Assembly (NCBI GenBank): GCA_945862265.1
Contig: CAMAXP010000004.1
Location: forward strand, 100,118 to 157,607
Reading direction: 5' to 3'
Origin: Bordetella parapertussis
GTDB lineage: Bacteria > Pseudomonadota > Gammaproteobacteria > Burkholderiales > SG8-39
DNA length: 57,490 nucleotides
Positions 46,953 through 55,981 of this stretch are shown piece by piece. Below the pieces are notes generated by a model, which saw only the letters and a program-made list of their open reading frames with translations, was not told where the DNA came from and made no database searches. The position numbers and the translations under genes were made by a program. Numbering within the stretch: the first letter of the stretch is position 1; each line of letters starts with the position of its first letter.

Positions 46953-48043
46953 GCCTCAAATGCGGCATCGTCGGACTGCCCAACGTCGGCAAGTCCACGC
47001 TTTTCAACGCCCTGACCAAGGCGGGCATCGCGGCGGAGAACTATCCCTTCTGCACGATCGAGCCCAACGTCGGCATCGTCGAAGTTCCCGATCCGCGCCT
47101 CGGCAAGCTCGCCGAGATCGTCAAGCCGCAGAAAGTGCTGCCGGCGGTGTGCGAGTTCGTCGACATCGCGGGTCTGGTGGCCGGCGCGTCGAAGGGCGAG
47201 GGCCTCGGCAACCAGTTCCTCGCCAACATCCGCGAGACCGATGCGATCGCGCACGTGGTGCGCTGCTTTGAAGACGAAAACGTCGTCCACGTCGCCGGCA
47301 AGGTCGACCCCGTGTCGGACATCGAGACCATCAACACCGAGCTCGCGCTGGCCGACCTTGCCACCGTGGAAAAGCAGTTGTCCAAGAACGTGAAGCTCGC
47401 CAAGACCGGCGGCGACAAGGAGGCCCAGCGCCTCGTCGCCGTACTCGAGAAGGTGCTGAAGGCCCTCGACCAGGGGCTGCCTGCGCGCACCGTCGACCTC
47501 TCCAAGGAGGAGCTGGCGGTGGTGAAGCCGCTCTTCCTCCTCACGATGAAGCCGACGATGTACGTGGCGAACGTCGACGAAAAGGGCTTCCACGACAACC
47601 CGCTGCTTACGCAGGTTGAGGAGTACGCGAAGAAGGAAGGGGCGCCGGTGGTGTCGATCTGCGCTGCGCTCGAGTCGCAGATGGCCGAGCTCGACGACGA
47701 GGAAAAGCAGATCTTCCTCGACGACCTCGGACTGGCAGAGCCCGGCCTCAACCGGGTGATTCGCGCCGGCTACAAGCTGATGGGCCTGCAGACCTATTTC
47801 ACCGCCGGCGTGAAGGAAGTGCGCGCCTGGACGGTAGCCATCGGCGCCACCGCGCCGCAAGCAGCCGGCGTGATCCACACCGACTTCGAGCACGGGTTCA
47901 TTCGCGCGGAAGTCATCGCCTACGCCGACTTCCTCGCCGCCAAGGGCGAGCACGGCGCCAAGGAAGTCGGCAAGATGCGGGTCGAGGGCAAGGAGTACGT
48001 GGTGCATGACGGCGACGTCATGCACTTTCGCTTCAACGTCTGA
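46949..48043 (+). CDS. ychF: Redox-regulated ATPase YchF (OLA1 family)
   Basis: 364 residues. Obg-like P-loop protein: [34 protein letters not shown], and a specificity loop with Asn-Val-Asp-Glu in YVANVDEKG instead of the GTPase NKxD, which gives ATP preference. A central coiled coil and a C-terminal TGS domain ([16 protein letters not shown] ... DVMHFRFNV) complete it. Begins at GTG 46949 in the overlap with pth. Last gene of the conserved run. Confidence 0.97.
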   Translation: MSLKCGIVGLPNVGKSTLFNALTKAGIAAENYPFCTIEPNVGIVEVPDPRLGKLAEIVKPQKVLPAVCEFVDIAGLVAGASKGEGLGNQFLANIRETDAIAHVVRCFEDENVVHVAGKVDPVSDIETINTELALADLATVEKQLSKNVKLAKTGGDKEAQRLVAVLEKVLKALDQGLPARTVDLSKEELAVVKPLFLLTMKPTMYVANVDEKGFHDNPLLTQVEEYAKKEGAPVVSICAALESQMAELDDEEKQIFLDDLGLAEPGLNRVIRAGYKLMGLQTYFTAGVKEVRAWTVAIGATAPQAAGVIHTDFEHGFIRAEVIAYADFLAAKGEHGAKEVGKMRVEGKEYVVHDGDVMHFRFNV

Positions 48044-48137
48044 GATGGCGGGTATTCGCGATATATCAAGTGAAGTCATCGAAATAGCGAACAATGTGTC
48101 ATCGCACGATTCGAACAAATTGGCCGGGAGTAGCTAA

Positions 48138-49346
48138 GTGAAAACGCTGATCAGGGCGATCCTGGGCGATCGAAGATCCAGGCAATTGAAATCGCTGATT
48201 AGATGGATCTTGGGTCGCCCTGGCGCGCCACTGGGAGAAGTCAGGCCGGCATCGGATCCGCGCAGTTCGTGTCAAGCGATGATGCACCGGCCGTATGACT
48301 CCATTGTGGCGATGCCGTCCATGTCGCAAGGGGGCTCCCGTTTGAGCGAATCGGGTATCCGGCGGATTGTCGCCGCGTATTGTGCGTCGATCACCTCCTC
48401 GTCGGTGCAACCGACTTCCATCTGGGAGAACATCGCCAATACCCAGCAGGCTCCTTTGCACCAGATCCTTACAAGCGGCGATCCGGACGCGGTTACGGCG
48501 CTTCTGAGCAGGCCCGGAGACAGCGACTTGTTCTACGGGATTGACAATCTCTACTCAGGTGCGGTCAATACTTTCAAGACCAGCCCGGAAATTGCGATGG
48601 GCCACGCGAAGCTGTGTCAGGACCACTTGATTCGCCTCGCGGAACTAACTGGCGCCATTCGGTTTGCAAATCCTGAATGGCAGTCGCGCGACACGGCACC
48701 GGACAACTCCGCAGATTCCCTGGTCGTAAAGATCGAAAACGCGATCGGCTATCCGCTTCACTTTCCGAACCCGTACCCGGACGAGTCCGGGATCCAGACC
48801 GAGCGCGGCATCATCAGTTACCGGGCCATCCACGCGATTTACCAGGGGTGGCGCATCCGAGAGTTGGTCAAGGCGTTGCCGAATCCGCGCGTGCTGGAAA
48901 TCGGCGGGGGGCTTGGAAGGACTGCGTACTATGCAAGACAGTTCGGGGTTTCGGACTACACGATCATAGACCTTCCATTTACCGGGGTGTCGCAAGCGAC
49001 GTTCTTGATGCAGGCCATTGGAGAGGGCGAAGTCAGCCTTCAGGGCGAACCGGGGGACGGTGCCGGGAAGATAAAGTTACTCAGGCCGGACTCGTTCCTG
49101 AGCGAATCCGGGCGCTACGACCTCATCGTCAATGTGGATTCGCTCACGGAGATGGATCGAGCCACGGCCGAACGCTACCTGGAAAAGATCGAGGTTTCAG
49201 CGCCGATGTTCTTGTCGATCAATCACGAGGCCAATGAGTTCACAGTGAAAGAGCTGTTTGCCCGGAACGTTCGACCGCGAACCGGGAGTCGGTGCGAGTA
49301 TGGGCTTCGACATGGTTACGTTGAAGAGCTGTACACCTTCAGTTAG
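48138..49346 (+). CDS. Putative SAM-dependent (sugar O-) methyltransferase, foreign-looking
   Basis: 402 residues. The recognisable part is a methyltransferase motif I near residue 250 (RVLEIGGGLGRTAYYARQFG), followed by YTIIDLPFTG and YDLIVNVDSLTEMD. This resembles the putative sugar O-methyltransferase family seen in polysaccharide loci, but no such loci are here. The N-terminus contains two similar units: KTLIRAILGDRRSRQ and LKSLIRWILGRPG. The DNA has more A/T and different codon choice than its neighbours, and the gene stands alone between housekeeping genes, suggesting transfer. Start GTG 48138; its stop overlaps the convergent oxidoreductase stop. Confidence 0.7.
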   Translation: MKTLIRAILGDRRSRQLKSLIRWILGRPGAPLGEVRPASDPRSSCQAMMHRPYDSIVAMPSMSQGGSRLSESGIRRIVAAYCASITSSSVQPTSIWENIANTQQAPLHQILTSGDPDAVTALLSRPGDSDLFYGIDNLYSGAVNTFKTSPEIAMGHAKLCQDHLIRLAELTGAIRFANPEWQSRDTAPDNSADSLVVKIENAIGYPLHFPNPYPDESGIQTERGIISYRAIHAIYQGWRIRELVKALPNPRVLEIGGGLGRTAYYARQFGVSDYTIIDLPFTGVSQATFLMQAIGEGEVSLQGEPGDGAGKIKLLRPDSFLSESGRYDLIVNVDSLTEMDRATAERYLEKIEVSAPMFLSINHEANEFTVKELFARNVRPRTGSRCEYGLRHGYVEELYTFS

Positions 49347-50338
49347 GGGGTAAGCAGGATCTTGCCGATGTGCTGGCTCGACTCCATCAGCCGGTGCGCC
49401 GCAGCCGCCTCCGCCAGCGGGAACGTCTGGTGGATGACCGCCTTGATCGCACCGGATTCGATCAGCGGCCACACCCTCGTGGTGAGCTTTTCCGCAATCG
49501 CCGCCTTGAATGCGACGGGGCGCGGGCGCAGCGACGAACCGGTGACGGTCAGCCGCCGCCGCATCAGGTCGGAGAAATTCACCGGGCCGCTGGCACCGCC
49601 CAGCGTGGCGATCAGTACGAGGCGCCCGTCCAGCGCCAGGCACTCGAGCTCGCGCTGCACGTAGCTGCCGGCCACCATGTCGAGCACCACGTTCACTCCC
49701 TTGCCGCCGGTGAGCGCCTTCACCACCGCGACGAAATCCTCGGTCTTGTAGTTGATCGCCCGGTCCGCGCCGAGCTTTTCGCAGGCCGCGCATTTTTCCG
49801 CGCTGCCCGCGGTGGCATAGACCGTGTGGCCGAGCGCCTTGGCCACCTGGATGGCGGTGACGCCGATGCCCGAGCTGCCGCCCTGGATCAGCACCGACTC
49901 GCCCGGCGCGAGCTGCGCGCGGTCCCAGACGTTGCTCCAGACGGTCATGAAGGTTTCGGGCAGCGCGCCCCCTTCGATCACCGTGAGGCCCTTGGGAATC
50001 GGCATGCAGTTCGCCGCGGGCGCCACGCAGTACTCCGCGTACCCGCCGCCGGCCACCAGCGCGCAGAGGGTGTCGCCGACCTTCCATTGCGAGACGCCGG
50101 CGCCCACCGCCACCACAGTCCCGGAGACTTCCATGCCGAGGATGTCCGGCGCGCCGGGCGGCACCGGGTAGTTGCCCTTGCGCTGCGAGGTGTCGGCGCG
50201 GTTCACGCCCGCGGCGGCCACCTTGATCAGTACTTCGCCGTTTCCAGCGACCGGCAGCGGGCGCTCCCCGACGACGAGGACTTCGGGGCCGCCGGGAGCG
50301 GAGATCTCGATGCAGCGCATGGTCTTCGGGAGGGTCAT
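49343..50338 (-). CDS. NAD(P)H quinone oxidoreductase, PIG3-like zinc-free MDR family
   Basis: 331 residues. Medium-chain reductase fold: MRCIEISAPGGPEVLVV at the N-terminus, GVNRADTSQRKGNYPVPPGA, the cofactor loop LIQGGSSGIGVTAIQVAKAL, and DMVAGSYVQRELECLALDGR. Structural and catalytic zinc ligands of alcohol dehydrogenases are missing, as in quinone oxidoreductases. The start is ATG 50338 or 50320. Divergent from the Mrr-like gene. Confidence 0.9.
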   Translation of the reverse strand: MTLPKTMRCIEISAPGGPEVLVVGERPLPVAGNGEVLIKVAAAGVNRADTSQRKGNYPVPPGAPDILGMEVSGTVVAVGAGVSQWKVGDTLCALVAGGGYAEYCVAPAANCMPIPKGLTVIEGGALPETFMTVWSNVWDRAQLAPGESVLIQGGSSGIGVTAIQVAKALGHTVYATAGSAEKCAACEKLGADRAINYKTEDFVAVVKALTGGKGVNVVLDMVAGSYVQRELECLALDGRLVLIATLGGASGPVNFSDLMRRRLTVTGSSLRPRPVAFKAAIAEKLTTRVWPLIESGAIKAVIHQTFPLAEAAAAHRLMESSQHIGKILLTP

Positions 50339-50398
50339 TGCGGTCGCTCTGGTTCTGGGAGGCGAGCATCTTAATCGACCTTGCGGCAAACTAGCGGC

Positions 50399-50977
50399 AT
50401 GAAACTCAAGATGAACCAGAACTCCCTCTTCGCGATCCTGCTGCGTTCGCCATGGTGGGTCAGCGGGGGCATTTCGGCGGCGCTGTTCACTGCGGCGCGT
50501 GTTGTGCTGCCCGAGCAGTACGGCCTCTACGCCTTCTTCGTTGCGCTGCCTTTCTTCATCATCGCAGTCCACGTCGCCTGGAAAGCGCTGCGCGCGCCGA
50601 GCGAAAGCACGATCGCTGCGACCCTCGACGCGGTGCGGGCGCTGTCATGGAACGACTTCTCCGCCGCCCTTGAGGCCGCCTACCAGGGGGAGGGCTACGG
50701 GGTGTCGCGGTTGTCCGGCGTGGGCGCCGACTTCGAACTCACAAAGGGCGGGCGCACCACGCTGGTCAGCTGCAAGCGCTGGAAGGTCGCGCGCACCGGC
50801 GTCGAGCCGCTGCGCGAGCTGGATGCGGCCAAGGCGGCGCGCGAGGCGCATGAGGCTGTGTACGTTGCCACGGGGGAGGTCACCGCCAACGCCCGCACCT
50901 ACGCGGCAGAGAAGAGGATCCAGCTGCTGGAGGACGTGGAACTGATGCGGCTGGTGCGGGACAAGCTGCCTAAATAG
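50399..50977 (+). CDS. Membrane-anchored restriction-endonuclease-like (Mrr_cat) protein
   Basis: 192 residues. Two N-terminal membrane segments (WWVSGGISAALFTAARVVL and YAFFVALPFFIIAVHVAW), then a PD-(D/E)xK domain of the Mrr type from about residue 80: YQGEGYGVSRLSGVGADFEL with the Asp, and TTLVSCKRWK with the Lys. The residue two before the Lys is Ser where Glu or Gln is usual, so cleavage may be lost or changed. No methyltransferase gene is near, so it is not a standard restriction system. Function unknown. Confidence 0.75.
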   Translation: MKLKMNQNSLFAILLRSPWWVSGGISAALFTAARVVLPEQYGLYAFFVALPFFIIAVHVAWKALRAPSESTIAATLDAVRALSWNDFSAALEAAYQGEGYGVSRLSGVGADFELTKGGRTTLVSCKRWKVARTGVEPLRELDAAKAAREAHEAVYVATGEVTANARTYAAEKRIQLLEDVELMRLVRDKLPK

Positions 50978-51746
50978 GCGCTTCCAGCACCGGCACCGCG
51001 GCGACCAGCTGCTGCGTGTAGGGATGCGTCGGCGCCGACAGTACCGCCTCCGCCGGCCCCGTTTCCACGATCACCCCGTGCTGCATCACCGCCACCCGGT
51101 CGGCGAAGTGCCGCGCGATCGAGATGTCGTGCGTGATCATCAGGTAGGCCACATTGCGCTCGGCCTTGATGTCGAGGAGCAGGTTGAGGATCTGGCCGCG
51201 GATCGACACGTCGGCGCCCGAGAGCGGCTCGTCGGCGATGATGAGGCGCGGGTTCATCGCGAGGGCCCGGGCCACCGCGAGGCGCTGGCGCTGGCCGCCG
51301 GAGATTTCGTGCGGGAAGCGGGGCAGGTAATCGCGCCCGGGGCTGAGGCCGACGCGGTCGAGCAGTTCGGCGGCTTTCGCTTCCACGTCTATCGACTGCC
51401 CGCGCAGCGCCTGCGCCATCAGCTCCCGCGCAGAGCGGCGCGGGTTCAGCGAAGACGAGGCGTCCTGGAAGATGGGCTGCATGGCGACGCGCGCCCGCCG
51501 GAACTCCTCAGGCGAGAGTTCCCCGAGAGACTTGCCCTCCAGTACCACCCGGCCGCTGTCCGGCGCGAGCAGGCCGAGCGCGATCCGCCCGAGCGTGGAC
51601 TTGCCCGAGCCGCTTTCGCCGACCAGCGCCACGGTTTCGCCGCGGCCGACGCTGAGGCTGACGTTGTTCACCGCCTTCACCGGCGATCCGCCCGAGCGGC
51701 GGAACGTCTTGGAGACGTTGTCGAGGACGAGGATGGGGTCGCTCAT
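50970..51746 (-). CDS. Dipeptide/oligopeptide ABC transporter ATP-binding protein (OppF/DppF-like)
   Basis: 258 residues. Walker A GESGSGKSTLGRIA, Q-loop MQPIFQDASSSLNPR, signature EISGGQRQRLAVARA, Walker B LIIADEPLSGAD, switch His ITHDI. C-terminal HPYTQQLVAAVPV is typical of Opp/Dpp ATPases, but the usual Cys-containing oligopeptide tail is short. Last gene of the importer operon; ATGA overlap with the other ATPase. Convergent 8-base overlap with the Mrr-like gene. Confidence 0.9.
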   Translation of the reverse strand: MSDPILVLDNVSKTFRRSGGSPVKAVNNVSLSVGRGETVALVGESGSGKSTLGRIALGLLAPDSGRVVLEGKSLGELSPEEFRRARVAMQPIFQDASSSLNPRRSARELMAQALRGQSIDVEAKAAELLDRVGLSPGRDYLPRFPHEISGGQRQRLAVARALAMNPRLIIADEPLSGADVSIRGQILNLLLDIKAERNVAYLMITHDISIARHFADRVAVMQHGVIVETGPAEAVLSAPTHPYTQQLVAAVPVLEAPI

Positions 51747-52723
51747 GTTCGCCCCTGCGGCTGCCGGTGGGCCCAGCAGCGCACTTCCTGCGAACCGGCG
51801 TTCAGCGCCGGGCCCGGCGCGGGCATCTCCCGCGAGCACTCGGCGCGGGCCAAGGGGCAGCGGGGTGTGAACGGGCAGCCAGGCGAAAGCTCCGCAAGGT
51901 TCGGCGGGTCGCCGGCGATGGTGGCAAAGCGCCCCTCGGCGTTGCGTGCAGCCTGCGCCGCCTTCAGCAACCCGACCGTATACGGGTGGGCCGGCTTGCC
52001 GAACACGTCGGCCGCCTTGCCCCACTCGATCGTGTGCCCGGCGTACATCACGTAGATGCGGTCGCAGGCCGAAGCAACGATGCCGAGGTCGTGGCTGATC
52101 AGCAGCAGGGCCATGCCGAGGCGTTCCCGCAGCTCGCGGATCAGCGTGAGGATCTCTGCCTGGGTGGTGACGTCGAGCGCCGTGGTCGGCTCGTCAGCGA
52201 CCAGCAGCTTCGGCCCGCAGCCCAGCGCTATAGCGAGCAGCGCGCGCTGGCGCATTCCGCCCGAGAGTTCGTGCGGGTAGGCGTCCACCGCGGCGGGCGG
52301 GAGCTTCACCAGCGACAACAGCTCCGCCACGCGGGCCTCGAGCGGCGCGCGCGGTGCATGCATGCGCACGCTCTCGGCAATCTGCTTGCCCACCCGCATC
52401 ACCGGGTTGAGGTAGCTGAGCGGGTCCTGGAACACCATCGCCACGGGATTACCGCGGATGGCCTGCCATTCGTCCTCGGAAAAGCGCGTGACGTCCTGTC
52501 CGTCGATCGCCATTCGGCCCGACTCGATGCGCGCGATCTTCGCCGGGATCAGCCCGAGCGTCGCGCGGGCAAGCGTGGATTTCCCTGAGCCCGACTCGCC
52601 GACCAGACCGACCGCCTCGCCTTCGCGCACGTGGAGCGTGGCGCCGTTCATCGCGTAGGCCACGGTGCCACGCGTGCGGTACGCGAGGCGCAGCGAGTCG
52701 ATTTCGAGGATGTTCCTGCTCAT
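51743..52723 (-). CDS. Dipeptide/oligopeptide ABC transporter ATP-binding protein (OppD/DppD-like)
   Basis: 326 residues. Walker A GESGSGKSTLARAT, Q-loop MVFQDPLSYLNPVMR, signature ELSGGMRQRALLAIAL, Walker B LLVADEPTTALD, switch His ISHDLGIV. The C-terminal Opp/Dpp domain is complete with the Cys motif GCPFTPRCPLARAEC that binds an iron-sulfur cluster in relatives. Overlaps both neighbours by ATGA. Confidence 0.93.
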   Translation of the reverse strand: MSRNILEIDSLRLAYRTRGTVAYAMNGATLHVREGEAVGLVGESGSGKSTLARATLGLIPAKIARIESGRMAIDGQDVTRFSEDEWQAIRGNPVAMVFQDPLSYLNPVMRVGKQIAESVRMHAPRAPLEARVAELLSLVKLPPAAVDAYPHELSGGMRQRALLAIALGCGPKLLVADEPTTALDVTTQAEILTLIRELRERLGMALLLISHDLGIVASACDRIYVMYAGHTIEWGKAADVFGKPAHPYTVGLLKAAQAARNAEGRFATIAGDPPNLAELSPGCPFTPRCPLARAECSREMPAPGPALNAGSQEVRCWAHRQPQGRT

Positions 52724-53580
52724 CGTGTGATCGTCCGCGGGTTCAGCGCCGAGCCGACGGCATCGCCGAGCAGGTTGAACGCCAGCACCGTGAGGAAAAT
52801 CGCGAGGCCGGGGAACACCGACATCCACCAGGCATTGAAGAGGAACCGCTGCCCGGCGTTCAGCATGCGGCCCCAGCTGATGATGTCGGCCGACGACAGC
52901 CCGAGGAAGCTGAGCGAGGCTTCGAGCAGGATGGCCTGCGCCACCACCAGCGTGCCGGCCGCAAGGACCGGCGCCACGGCGTTCGGCACCACCTCGGTGG
53001 CGAGGATTTCCCACTCGCGCATGCCGAGGCACCGCACCGCGTCGACGAACTCGAGCTGCTTGATGCGCATCACTTCGCCGCGCGTGATACGGGCGATCTG
53101 CGGCCAGGCGAGCAGCACGATCACCGCCACCACCTGGGTGAGGCCGGTGCCCGACAGCGAGACGATCACCGCCGCGAGGATGAAGCTCGGCACCACCTGG
53201 AACATCTCCGAGATGCGCATCACCGCGAGGTCGAGCCACCCGCCCCAGAAGCCCGCCGCGGCGCCGAGCATCACGCCGAGCAGCGTGGCCCCGGCCGCCG
53301 CGCTCATGCCCACCGCGAGCGACACCTGCGCGCCGTGCAGGATCCCGAGGAACAGGTCGCGCCCGAGTTCGTCGGTGCCGAACAGGTGCTCGAGCGAAGG
53401 CGCGACCATGGCCTGGTCGGTGATGTGGTGCGGATCCGCCCACGGCACAAGGAAAGTCACGGCTGCGATGAGCATCAGGATCGCCACGTAGCCGCCAGCG
53501 GCCAGGCCGGCCCGGTACGCGAGGAAGCGCTGGAGGAACCTGCTAGGGTTCGGGAGCCGCGGCTCCTGTACGTTATCCAT
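52720..53580 (-). CDS. Dipeptide/oligopeptide ABC transporter permease (OppC/DppC-like)
   Basis: 286 residues, six helices. N-terminal helix GYVAILMLIAAVTFLVPW, then HLFGTDELGRDLFLGILHGA, typical for OppC/DppC, and the EAA loop DAVRCLGMREWEILATEVVP. C-terminal LSADIISWGRML-type segment present as LSSADIISWGRML. Forms the channel with the other permease. Starts 8 bases inside the end of the dppB-like gene. Confidence 0.93.
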   Translation of the reverse strand: MDNVQEPRLPNPSRFLQRFLAYRAGLAAGGYVAILMLIAAVTFLVPWADPHHITDQAMVAPSLEHLFGTDELGRDLFLGILHGAQVSLAVGMSAAAGATLLGVMLGAAAGFWGGWLDLAVMRISEMFQVVPSFILAAVIVSLSGTGLTQVVAVIVLLAWPQIARITRGEVMRIKQLEFVDAVRCLGMREWEILATEVVPNAVAPVLAAGTLVVAQAILLEASLSFLGLSSADIISWGRMLNAGQRFLFNAWWMSVFPGLAIFLTVLAFNLLGDAVGSALNPRTITR

Positions 53581-54553
53581 GGCTGCCGTAGCTTGAGCGC
53601 ACGCGCGGGTCGAGCGCCGCGTAGAGCACGTCGGTGATGAGGTTGGCGATCACCACGGCGATCGCCGTGACGAGGAAGATCCCGAGCAGCACCGGGTAGT
53701 CGCGGTTGCCGATCGAGGTGATGAACAGGTTCCCGAGGCCCGGCCAGGCGAACACCGTCTCGACCAGGATCGCGCCCGTGAGCGAGTGGCCGAAGTTGTA
53801 GCCGATCACCGTGACCACCGGGATCATCGCGTTGGGCAGGACGTGCTGCCAGAGCACCGCGCGGCGCCCGAGCCCCTTGGCACGGGCGGTCAGCACGAAG
53901 TCCTGCGACAGGGCCTCCAGCACGCTCGCCCGCGCCACGCGCGCGACGATGGCGACGTAGAAGATCGTGATGCTGAACACCGGCAGCACCATGTGCCAGA
54001 GCACGTCGCGCGCCCACGGCCAGCCGGTGAGCGCCTGCCGGGCCGACACCATGCCCTGCGCCGGCAGCCAGGGCAGCTGGATGGCGAACGCGATGACGAG
54101 GATCTGGCCCAGCCAGAAGATCGGGATCGAGAACCCGACCACGCTGAGCGCGGTGATGCCGCTGTCGACGAGGCCCCCGGCGCGCGGCGCGGCGGCCAGC
54201 GCCATGGACACGCCGAGGATCGCCGCCAGCGTAAGCGCCGGGATCATGAGGAGCAGCGTGAACCGCGCGCGGTCGAAGACGAGGTCGAGTACCGGCTGGC
54301 GGTTGGAGAACGAGTACCCGAGGTTGCCCTGCGAGAGGTTCGCGAGGTACAGCCACAGCTGAGTCGTGATCGGCTGGTCGAGGCCGAAGTCCTTGCGCAC
54401 CTGCTCGATATAGCCCGGCGGCGTGGGGAAGTCGCCCACCAGCGCCTGGACCGGGTCGCCCGGCACGATGTGGATGATGAAGAAGGTCGCCACCACGATG
54501 GCAACGACGATCGGCCCGGCCCACGCGAGCCGGGCGAGGATGTAGCGCCTCAT
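53573..54553 (-). CDS. Dipeptide/oligopeptide ABC transporter permease (OppB/DppB-like)
   Basis: 326 residues, six helices. Family start RRYILARLAWAGPIVVAIVV, then HIVPGDPVQALVG, FGLDQPITTQLWLYL, and the EAA loop RAKGLGRRAVLWQHVLPNAM. C-terminal VFAWPGLGNLFITSI. Pairs with the OppC-like permease. Lies 25 bases downstream of the MmgE/PrpD gene in the same transcript. Confidence 0.93.
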   Translation of the reverse strand: MRRYILARLAWAGPIVVAIVVATFFIIHIVPGDPVQALVGDFPTPPGYIEQVRKDFGLDQPITTQLWLYLANLSQGNLGYSFSNRQPVLDLVFDRARFTLLLMIPALTLAAILGVSMALAAAPRAGGLVDSGITALSVVGFSIPIFWLGQILVIAFAIQLPWLPAQGMVSARQALTGWPWARDVLWHMVLPVFSITIFYVAIVARVARASVLEALSQDFVLTARAKGLGRRAVLWQHVLPNAMIPVVTVIGYNFGHSLTGAILVETVFAWPGLGNLFITSIGNRDYPVLLGIFLVTAIAVVIANLITDVLYAALDPRVRSSYGSHG

Positions 54554-54578
54554 GCCGCGAAGGGGAAGGAAACGCGCC

Positions 54579-55973
54579 TCATGCGGCGCGTTGGGGGGCT
54601 TGTGCCTGGGGCACCAGCAGCCGGATGACCTCGCGGAAGTCCTGCACGGATTCGAGCCCGGCGATCGTGTCGGTGAGTTCCTTCGCGCGCGCCGCGCCGA
54701 GCGCGGGCACGAGCAACGAATCGGTCTTGACCTTCAGTTCCGCGTCCGTGAGCGGGCGCTCGGGCGCGCCCTTGGCGAACGGGATGAAGCGCTCCATGCG
54801 GCGACCGTCCGAGAGGATGATCTCGAGCGGCGGGTACTGGCCGGGCTTGACCGTGCGGTCGGCGAGCACCGTGGTTGCGCGCATCAGGCGCTGCACCTCG
54901 GGCTCGTTTGTGCGCAGCGGCGAGAACTGGTCCAGCGTGCCGCGCCCGCTGGTGGCGCCCACGGCGAGCACGTACTGGATGCTGAACTGGGCGTCGAGCA
55001 TGCCGCCGATCTCGAGGCGGTCGAACTGGCGGCGATACTGGTCGTTGCCGTGCACCACCATGCCCGCGATCTGCGTGCTGTCCACGCCGAGTTCGTGCAT
55101 CAGGTCGAACAGGGCGTCCTGGCAGGCGTGCAGCCCGCGGCAGCACGCATATGGCTTCATCCCGGAGCGTTCGATGCGGAACTCCCTGCCGAGGCCCGCC
55201 AGCGTTGCCTCAGGCGCGGCGATGCCTCTTGCGTAGGTGGAGAAGAACCCGCCCCATTCGGCTTCAAGCACCTGACGCGGGCCGGTCATGCCGGACTGCG
55301 CGAGCAGCGCGGCGGTCAGCCCGTTCTCGGCGGCCTTGCCTGGGTGGAAGCGCTTGGTCATGGCCCCGTCGGCGAGGAAAGCCCAGATGCCGCCCGTGAA
55401 AGTACCGGCCACGCCTAGCGCGTCCGAGAACCGCTCCGCGTCGAGTCCGAGCAGCCTGGCGCTCACCGCCGCGGCGCCGAAGCTGCCGCAGGTGCCGGTC
55501 GAGTGCCAGCCCAGGTCGTTGTGCGGCCGGTAGCCCCCGGCGCCTTCGAGCGTGCGCGCGGCGAGGTCGTAGCCCGCGACGAGCGCGGTGATCGCCTCCT
55601 TGCCGCTGAACGAAACGCGTCCGGCGAGTGCGCACAGTGCGGGGGTGACGACTGCGCCCGAGTGCCCGCAGCCGCCGAAGTCGTCGAGTTCGAGCGCGTG
55701 CGCGGCCGTGCCGTTGACCATCGCGGCCATGGGCGCGGGCAGCGTTTCCGGGCGACCCCAGAGGGCGGCCGACCCGGAGCGGGCCTCGACCGCCGATTGC
55801 GCGGCGCCGAGCGCCGCATCGACGACGTCGGTCTTCGCGCCGGCGATGCCGGCCGCGAGCGTGTCGATGAGGAACCGCTTGGCGAGTCGCACCGTTTCCG
55901 GCGGCAGGTCTTCGTAGCGCGCCGCCGACCAGTAGTCGGCGAGCGTTTCGGTGAGGGTGCGGGTGGCAGCCAT
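54579..55973 (-). CDS. MmgE/PrpD family protein
   Basis: 464 residues. All-helical N-terminal domain with TVRLAKRFLIDTLAAGIAGA, the conserved NGTAAHALELDDFGGCGHSG, and WHSTGTCGSFGAAAVSARLL; C-terminal domain with KPYACCRGLHACQDAL. The family includes 2-methylcitrate dehydratase (PrpD), cis-aconitate decarboxylase and other lyases or epimerases. Its place between the substrate-binding protein and permease of a peptide-type importer suggests it acts on the imported compound; prpB/prpC are absent, so propionate metabolism is unlikely. Confidence 0.88.
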   Translation of the reverse strand: MAATRTLTETLADYWSAARYEDLPPETVRLAKRFLIDTLAAGIAGAKTDVVDAALGAAQSAVEARSGSAALWGRPETLPAPMAAMVNGTAAHALELDDFGGCGHSGAVVTPALCALAGRVSFSGKEAITALVAGYDLAARTLEGAGGYRPHNDLGWHSTGTCGSFGAAAVSARLLGLDAERFSDALGVAGTFTGGIWAFLADGAMTKRFHPGKAAENGLTAALLAQSGMTGPRQVLEAEWGGFFSTYARGIAAPEATLAGLGREFRIERSGMKPYACCRGLHACQDALFDLMHELGVDSTQIAGMVVHGNDQYRRQFDRLEIGGMLDAQFSIQYVLAVGATSGRGTLDQFSPLRTNEPEVQRLMRATTVLADRTVKPGQYPPLEIILSDGRRMERFIPFAKGAPERPLTDAELKVKTDSLLVPALGAARAKELTDTIAGLESVQDFREVIRLLVPQAQAPQRAA

Positions 55974-55981
55974 GCGGGCGG

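Noticed and set aside
54579..55973. MmgE/PrpD protein considered as 2-methylcitrate dehydratase PrpD
   Set aside because: No prpB, prpC or acnD/prpF is present; it is embedded in an ABC importer operon instead.
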